This document shows, in pieces, positions 57,351-64,000 of a stretch of DNA of 64,000 nucleotides (position 1 is its first letter; every line of letters starts with the position of its first letter). Below the pieces are notes generated by a model. The model searched no databases, was not told the DNA's origin, and saw only the letters and a program-made list of their open reading frames with translations. The position numbers were made by a program, and so were the translations under genes. Source of the stretch: Phocoena phocoena (Eukaryota; Chordata; Mammalia; Artiodactyla; Phocoenidae); NCBI RefSeq assembly GCF_963924675.1, contig NC_089236.1, positions 64,813,306 to 64,877,305 of the forward strand, written 5' to 3'.

Positions 57351-58729
57351 TGCACATCGGCCCTTGGAGGACTTGAGCAAGTTCCTCTGAGACAAGTTTA
57401 ACTCACTGATCTGTATCATTCTCTTGCATCTCAGCCACAACACATCCCAGGCAGGTGTCTGAGTAGTCAGCAACATGTTTTGTAATTGTAAGTCACCTCC
57501 GTACTCCCCCAAATACACTCTGATTGATGGCAGCCAGGGTCATTCTATGACTTGGTCCTCTACACAAATGTTCATGGGATGGAAGAAGCATGGCAGAAGG
57601 GAGTAACTGGAAGATAGGGGTAAGAGGCAGTGGGACTGTTAAAAAAATAGGAGTCAGGACACCTTGGTCTATGAGGCTCTTGTCTTCCGTCGCTCCTAGA
57701 GGGAGCACCTCTAAACGTCCAGAAGCACTGGCGCACTTCATAGATTGGAACGCGAGTTTTTTCCTACCTCGTGTGATTTTCTTCAGTGACCTTAGATTCT
57801 CAGTCTCTGTGATGCCGACACCATCGCTGTACTAATGTGAATTACATGATACCATGCAGAACAACTAGTTCACCCATGGAATGTTTTATCTTGCCAACTG
57901 ATTGGTTTTTTTCGCATCCTGTTGGGAGTCACTAGGTGCCATTTAAAACGTATCACTTAAATCTGAATTTTAAGAGGAAATCTTAAAATCTAAACGGAAA
58001 AATTTTATGTAATATCTTTGGTCTAAGCTGGCTGGCCAAGCAATTAAAAAACCTTTAATACAACACTGCTAGTGGAATAACTCATCTCTAAATTTAAGTC
58101 ACCATAGCTGTAACCTTTAGCCAGGTGTTTAGAAAATAAGTAGTGAGAAGAGGTGATAAAGACAAAATTTGACTTTCCATGAAAAATTTGCATTTCCGCC
58201 TCTCTCTTTTTATATGCAAGTAAAAGCATCCAGTTGAATCTTTCAAAGTTGGAATATATTTCCAAAAGAAAAAACCATTCATTATTTACTAAGTTATGTT
58301 GCTGATGTAACAAAGAAACAATCAATAGCTTTTGGAATGCATAGCCCATCACAGTTCTTTGGAGTGATGAAGAGAAATATTAACATGCTTTGATTTTGCC
58401 AACACGTACCAGACATTGTCTGCCATTAGCGTAGTGAGCAGTTCAAAGGTAGAGGAGATGATTGATGAACATCTCCTTCAACTTCACAAAAGACTTGAAG
58501 GTTTAGTTTGATTGCAATACAACTAACTTCATATGTTCTGAGCTGTTTTAAGTTGAAATGTTACCTTCTTGAAACAATGCGTTTAAATAACAGAGGTTTT
58601 AGACAATTGTCCACATGTTTATTTGTTCCATTAGCAATTTCTACTAAAATACTTAAGCCGAGCTAGTGTACTTCACTTGAGGGTGGAATCTCTCATTAGA
58701 TCACCTAGCTTGAAACTAATATTCACAGC
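57349..58729. other. No gene recognised
   Basis: A 102-codon minus-strand frame (58044-58352) has no recognisable motif. Confidence 0.5.
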
Positions 58730-58900
58730 AGCTGGAGTTGGCCATTGTTTATTGAGACCCTGTTGTACACTATTCACCTAGCACGCGACATAAATTATTT
58801 CTAGTCTTCAAAACAGCCCATCTGGGTCGACATTATTATCTTCATTTTACAAATGAAGACAAGGTTTCAGAGAAGTTAAGATAAAATGGCTGGTTTGAAC
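58730..58900 (-). mobile_element. MIR SINE, antisense
   Basis: CCCTGTTGTACACTATTCAC, CATCTGGGTCGACATTATTA, CTTCATTTTACAAATGAAG and GTTTCAGAGAAGTTAAG are antisense MIR core words. Confidence 0.75.
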
Positions 58901-59214
58901 CCTATTGCTTTCTTGATAAAATGGAGTCCATTACTATAAGTTTGTAAACACATGGTTATAAATTTTATTTCACCAAGGATAATAGTCTGAGAATCAAGCT
59001 TCAGTTAGGTTCAATTAGGTATATGACATATTTCATCTTAAATAAGTAATGGCATTTTTTTAACCTCTAAGCGTCTGATACGGTTTTCTTGTCCAAACTA
59101 ATTCTTTACAAGTGTGATCTAGTAAAAGGATGAAAAGGATGAAATTTACCCCAGGTCACAAAATTCGCTAACAGTGCTTGGCAAAAAGGAATTTTTTTCT
59201 CTCTCACTTGGATT
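58901..59214. other. No gene recognised
   Basis: AT-rich unique-looking sequence. Confidence 0.5.
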
Positions 59215-59340
59215 CTTTCCTTCTTACTCTGTATCCCCAGTGCTTACCCCAGGGCTTCCTACATCCTAGTTGATTCATAAATATTTGCTGAAAGACTGAA
59301 TGCATGAATGAATAAGTACATGAAGGAATGAACACATAAA
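59215..59340 (+). mobile_element. L2 LINE 3' end
   Basis: TCTGTATCCCCAGTGCTTAC, CCAGGGCTTCCTACATCC and ATAAATATTTGCTGAAAGAC followed by (ATGAATGA)-like repeats is the L2 3' terminus. Confidence 0.7.
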
Positions 59341-59653
59341 TCAACACGTTACCTACGTGTGCATTTGCTATTCTTAAAGGTCTCTTATTTGGTGACATGG
59401 ATTCACATGTCCTTAGAAATCTGAATCCAGATGATAAAAACCTGGAATAACTAGTTAGTCTATTATACAAATGCTGTTTCTGTCACCCCAAGAAGTCCTA
59501 TAAAGTGGTTTCACTGTATTATAAATTAAGCATGATCTCTTCCTTGCTCTTTGGACAGAAAATGACTAGGAAATGAAGGTCTATGGACACATACAGTGGT
59601 GTTGGTTAAACCTTTGTTGGATTAAATGGAATTGCACAGCGGTGGCAGTAGGT

Positions 59654-59658
<5 letters not shown>

Positions 59659-59688
<30 letters not shown>

Positions 59689-59870
59689 GGTACGCGGGCC
59701 TCTCACTGCTGTGGCCTCTCCCGTTGCGGAGCACGGGCTCCCAACGTACAGGCTCAGCGGCCACGGCTCACGGGCCCAGCCGCTCCACGGCATGTGGGAT
59801 CTTCCCGGACCGGGGCACGAACCCATGTCCCCTGCATCGGCAGGCGGACTCTCAACCACGGCGCCACCAG
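59659..59870 (-). mobile_element. CHR-type SINE, antisense, head slightly truncated
   Basis: Long T tail (59656-59686). The head stops at GCGCCACCAG (59870), lacking the terminal GGAAGCCC. Target-site duplication CAGTAGGTAATTT lies at 59646-59658 and 59868-59880, so its CAG overlaps the end of the element. The body has CGGGCTCCCAACGTACAGG where others have CAGGCTCCGGACGCGCAGG. Confidence 0.95.
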
Positions 59871-59880
59871 TAGGTAATTT

Positions 59881-62116
59881 AAATTAAACTCCCAAGTACC
59901 CTGTGACAGTTGTTCTCATTAGATTATCTCATCATTAATTAAGATTTCTTGAAGTAAAATCCATCAAAACGAGTTCATAATGTCTCCTGTCCGGAATTTA
60001 ATGGCATCACGCACATTACTTTTTCATATTAAGTATACCTATCTCCCAAATTTTGCATCATTATTTTGTTTTTGTAGATTCTTTCCTTTCTGCTTTGATA
60101 TTAATTTTACAATTGAGTAATTGCCTCTTTTTATTAGAGATTTGCCCCCAGTGCTCTAGATTTTTCAAGATCGCTCTGAGCATTATTAAGTAAAATCGTG
60201 AGTCACAGAGAAAAGTGCTTTTCTAAAAGTGTTTTAGTGGTTCTGGTGACGTTATGTATTCTTTCTGCAGTGACCTCACATATTCTAGCTTCTGAGTAAA
60301 AGCTGCAAATAAATGCTTTTATCTGTTTGTGATTCTTAGATAAAATAGATGTTTTCAATGGTTTAGTCTCCTTTGGGAAAATTTTGTAAATATCTTCCAC
60401 ATTTTCAAAGTCAGCTGTTCCCAAGAGAGGATGCTTAAATAAACATCACCTATAGTCTTAGCAGATGTTATCAATGCATACCACTTTAACTGCAGTTTTC
60501 CAGTATCTGTGCTGTTAATAACAGTTCAGAGAAGATTTGAAGTGCTTTTGATTTGAGTCAATGGTCATTTGAAAACTAGCTGTGCTAAATGATGTATGTT
60601 TATCTTTGGATCATCTCCCTTAAACAGATGGTATCTTTGGAATTGTTGTGACACTTCATTGTTTCTGGTGGTTGATGACTCCTAGGAAAATCCCAGTGTA
60701 CAAATACGAAAATAAGATTGTTTGGTGTTCTTTGCTACAGCTAATTGTTAAACGGAATTTCAACAGATGTGACAATTTTACCAAGATGTCAAAATAAGAG
60801 CAACCCACTGACAAATCAAATCTGTCTCATGTTCGGCCCTTTGGTATCACTTGGGTTTGTTTCCAGTATCAGGAGACTTTGTATTAATGTCATCCCTGAT
60901 AACTTGATCATTTCAGATGGCACATTGTCACTTTTTTATCCTGGATGGCTCACTTGGCAGTCACATGCAACACTTGCAGGTTTGTCCTCCCCTCTACCTC
61001 CCCCACCCACAAAATTACCAGAGGAACAGTGTCTCATCTTTTTTAGACTTGTTTGGAAATAAAATGAGATCATCCCCCAGGAACTTTTGGAGGTCATGGG
61101 GAAAGATGTTCCATTATGGAGGAACTCACAGTGTGCTGAGGAATTTCGAGTTTAGCTGTGAATCTGTTAGACTGATACAACCTTGCATAGTTAAAAAGGT
61201 AACTCCCATAACGATTCAGAGTCACTGTATCCTTGACCAACATGGCAGGACCAGCTCTGAGGAAATGAGGTCAGCACACAGTGGTATCGTGCATTATTTT
61301 GTATGTCATAAAAGTGGCCCATTATCATCAATGGCAACTGGACAGGCAATAATGTTAAAATACCAGGTTCTCATTACAGTGTGCTGACAGGGCAGAATAC
61401 TCAGACCCACTCTGGATAGCCCAGCACAAAAGCCTTTTATGATGTGTCATCCTCCCCAAGGGCTAATCAGAAACAGAGATAAAAAAGAGGAGGTGATAAC
61501 GATTGTGCAAAGTAAGTCCTATTCTAAAGGGGTAATGAGGCTCAGGTGTCATATCGTTTTTACAGAGAAACAACTGGTGTGGTGTATGGTAAAAATTCTT
61601 AGCTGCATTTTCTCTGAATAGCATATTTTTATTTCTGATCAGCCTCCCAGAAATACCCATGGGACAAAGATGTAACTAACTAAAAAGAATACAATGAAAA
61701 TTCTATTGTTTCTTCTGTTTATGGAGTGACTGGTGTTATGTTGCACTTGTGCTGCCCTCTTCAGCTATGAGAAAGGAAAACGTAGCCTTACGTTTTCTGT
61801 TCTGTTTAGGTTCAAGTAGTTCTCATTCTTTTCCATAGGCTTCTACATGGGAAGAGAATATATTATAGCATGCGATATAGTTCAGAAAATACCTCACACT
61901 CAAAACCCTTATCAAGAGAAGCAAGTTATAGTACTGTTTTTACCATATGGGAGAAAAAAAAAAAAAAAAGAGAGACGCCACTTAGGATTTTCATTTACAT
62001 GCTTAATAAATATCACCTTAATTATTAAGTATTTGGGAAATACTTAAGTATAATATAAAATTATTAAATATTTGGAAAACACTGTAGGTTTAATGTTTTT
62101 TTGAGCAAAGGAAGTT
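59881..62116. other. Long stretch with no recognised gene
   Basis: Contains the longest open frame outside recognised repeats (60917-61387, plus, 156 codons), which has no motif and a composition like its surroundings. An A run lies at 61954-61969. Confidence 0.5.
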
Positions 62117-62614
62117 TGGTAGATTAAAAATGGCCACAGATAATTTGTAGTGCCTCCTGGCAGGAGGAGTGGTCTGTTTCTCTACCCGCTCTATCTGGGC
62201 TGACCCTGTATCTTGCTTTGGCTGTGGAGTGGGGTGGATGTGATTCTGTGAGACCTCTCAGCTGGAGCCTCATGAGGCCTCGGAGCTTCCTCTCTCAGCC
62301 TCTGGGAGTGCTGTTACCAGGAGGTGAATGGAGCTGGCCTGCCAGAGAGGCAAGCGGAGAAGAACCCAGGTGCCCTGGCTGCCAGCCTTCAATATCAGAT
62401 GTGTGTGCAAAGCCTGCTAGGCATTCCAGCCCCAGTTAAGCTACCAGATGACTGTGGCCTCATTCATGATTTCAGATGAGACCAGCCAAAAAACCAACCA
62501 GCTGAGGCCAACCAAAATCACTGATTCCCAGAATCACAATCAAATAAAGGATTATTTTATGAAGCCGCTAGGTTTTGTGGCAATATGTTATGTAGGAAAA
62601 GATGACTAGTACTG
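62117..62614 (+). mobile_element. LTR-like repeat, MaLR/MLT class
   Basis: Starts TTTGGTAGATTAAAAATGGC and ends TGTTATGTAGGAAAAGATGA with CTAGTACTGG. The 3' part CTGATTCCCAGAATCACAAT, CAAATAAAGGATTATTTTAT and GAAGCCGCTAGGTTTTGTGG carries the MLT-type polyadenylation region. About 500 bp, with no internal retroviral sequence. Confidence 0.65.
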
Positions 62615-64000
62615 GAAAAGTAGGGTGAAAAGTCACACCTGGCCTGGCCAGCCCTCTCCCCATGGCCCAGCACACTCAGCTCCATCTCTCCTGCTGTGAT
62701 CACAGGCCAGTTGTAAAAGGAGAAGCACCATGGTCTTCTGACATGAACTTTGTGCCTTTACGTTTCCTAGGAAAAATTATTTCACTAAGGTCTTTGACTG
62801 AGTTAAATTACAAGGTGAGAAACCCTTCCTGGGGCACCTTTTCTTGTCTGGCCCACCTTAATGCCAAATGCTTGATTCTGGTGGCCCTTCTTAGTGTTAC
62901 AAGCTGTGGGCAAATCTGCTTAACTGATAACTCAAATAAATTTGATGATATAATAGGAACAAGAATGTAACTATAGTACAGCTAGATAGCAATGGGATGA
63001 CCATTGAGGACTCGGAGGGTCCCCAATTCCTGTACTTGCCTGAAATAGGAAAAAAGAGTGACACAAGGTCTATGAGAACTAAGGTAAATTTCTTCTCTTC
63101 TAGTAGATTTTTTACTTCACATGAGCTACCAGACCCCTACTTTTGCACACACCTTTGATAGACAGCTCACTTATGTACTTTAATCTATGCATCCTTTGCT
63201 CTATTTATTTGCTGGTCCAAGAAAGTGTGAGCAGCCTTAGCTGAGCCCAAGTCACGAGCTTGCACTAATCTTGGTGGCCTGGCCTAGCACAGCTACTAAG
63301 TGCTTTAAGAGCAAAGGAGTGTTTACTATCAATTTTGTTTGTTTGCTTTTCTTTTCTTTTTTTTTTTTCTTACTTAGGACTGAAAGTGCTGAAAGCAGTT
63401 TCTCCCTAACCAGTGTTTTGGACTTGAATAATAAGGCAGAAGGAAGAGTGAGGAAGGGAAGCTTGATGGAAAATCTCCAAATACAGAAAGTAGTGACGTG
63501 ACTTTGCCACTTTTCACTCCATTTCATTTCCATAAGTGATGATGGAGTGACTGCAGTGTGACACTCATTCTGCTGGTGCCGAGGGGACTGAGATGAGAAA
63601 AGTGAGACACCTGTAGTCAGAAGTTTGGCATCCATTGGTGACGGCCAACTGTGCAAATGAGTAATTGTAATTCAGTGCTACATGTACTATGATAAAAGTA
63701 CATGTCTCGATGTACAGAAGTAGTAGTTTCGATTATGAACAGACAGGAGAAGTGAATAGGAGAGATCTCTGAAAGCTGTACTGTTTCCCAATACCACGTA
63801 CACTTCTGTGCCGGAAATGGTTTGTGTTCCATACATATGTACTCATGTTTGCTTAAGAAGACTGAAAATGCTGTGTGTCCCCTTGTATTTCCCAGGTTTA
63901 AGCACACAGTAGAAGTTCAGTAAGTATGTGTGATTCCTGATGCAACAAATGTTACTGCTCTCTTCCACCTGACCTCGAGTTACGAACTGTGAAAGATCTT
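62615..64000. other. No gene recognised
   Basis: Contains a T-rich tract near 63346-63370. The 102-codon (62662-62970) and 134-codon (63252-63656, minus) frames have no recognisable motif; the second spans the T tract as Lys-rich sequence. Confidence 0.5.

Overview
The window is non-coding mammalian nuclear DNA, most likely from a cetacean. The main evidence is fourteen copies of one short tRNA-derived SINE that look alike by eye. Each full copy has a head carrying intact pol III A and B box motifs, a CpG-rich body and an A-rich tail. The sequence matches the CHR family of whales and dolphins. Two longer, more diverged CHR-type copies and one further cetartiodactyl tRNA-SINE are also present. 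I cannot tell toothed from baleen whale, and I do not recognise the locus.

I found no protein-coding gene, exon, rRNA, functional tRNA, CpG island or CRISPR array. The long open frames are all explained by CHR elements, by a purine-pyrimidine alternating minisatellite, by old LTRs, or by chance. The sequence is AT-rich, and most CpG sites appear to sit inside the SINEs. It could be intergenic DNA or part of a large intron.

Layout. 1-14 kb is mostly unique AT-rich sequence with a diverged local duplication (150-590), old repeats (L2-like, MIR, L1 3' ends), a 90-bp pyrimidine tract (7702-7790), a MaLR-type solo LTR (12645-13008) and two CHR copies. 14.7-16.5 kb holds an antisense L1 that keeps its 5' region and its 3' end, with most of the interior missing and apparent target-site duplications at its outer edges. 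16.5-27.3 kb has MIRs, three CHR copies (one lacking its 3' half), another tRNA-SINE, a MER20, a 286-bp alternating purine-pyrimidine minisatellite (24797-25082) and a 5'-truncated L1. 27.6-37.2 kb is repeat-dense: LTR fragments, hAT elements (MER20, MER5A, MER58-like), many MIRs, three CHR copies and a perfect 96-bp tandem duplication (29308-29499). 37-64 kb is sparser: six short CHR copies, two long CHR copies, L1 3' ends, LTRs, microsatellites and two small tandem duplications (47369-47420, 54435-54514).

There is no gene network to describe. What the window shows is retroposition history: young CHR copies with readable target-site duplications inserted among mammal-wide MIR, L2, MaLR and hAT fossils. 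Family names were assigned by recognising consensus sequence from memory, without a database search. Boundaries of old repeats are approximate to about 10-30 bases.
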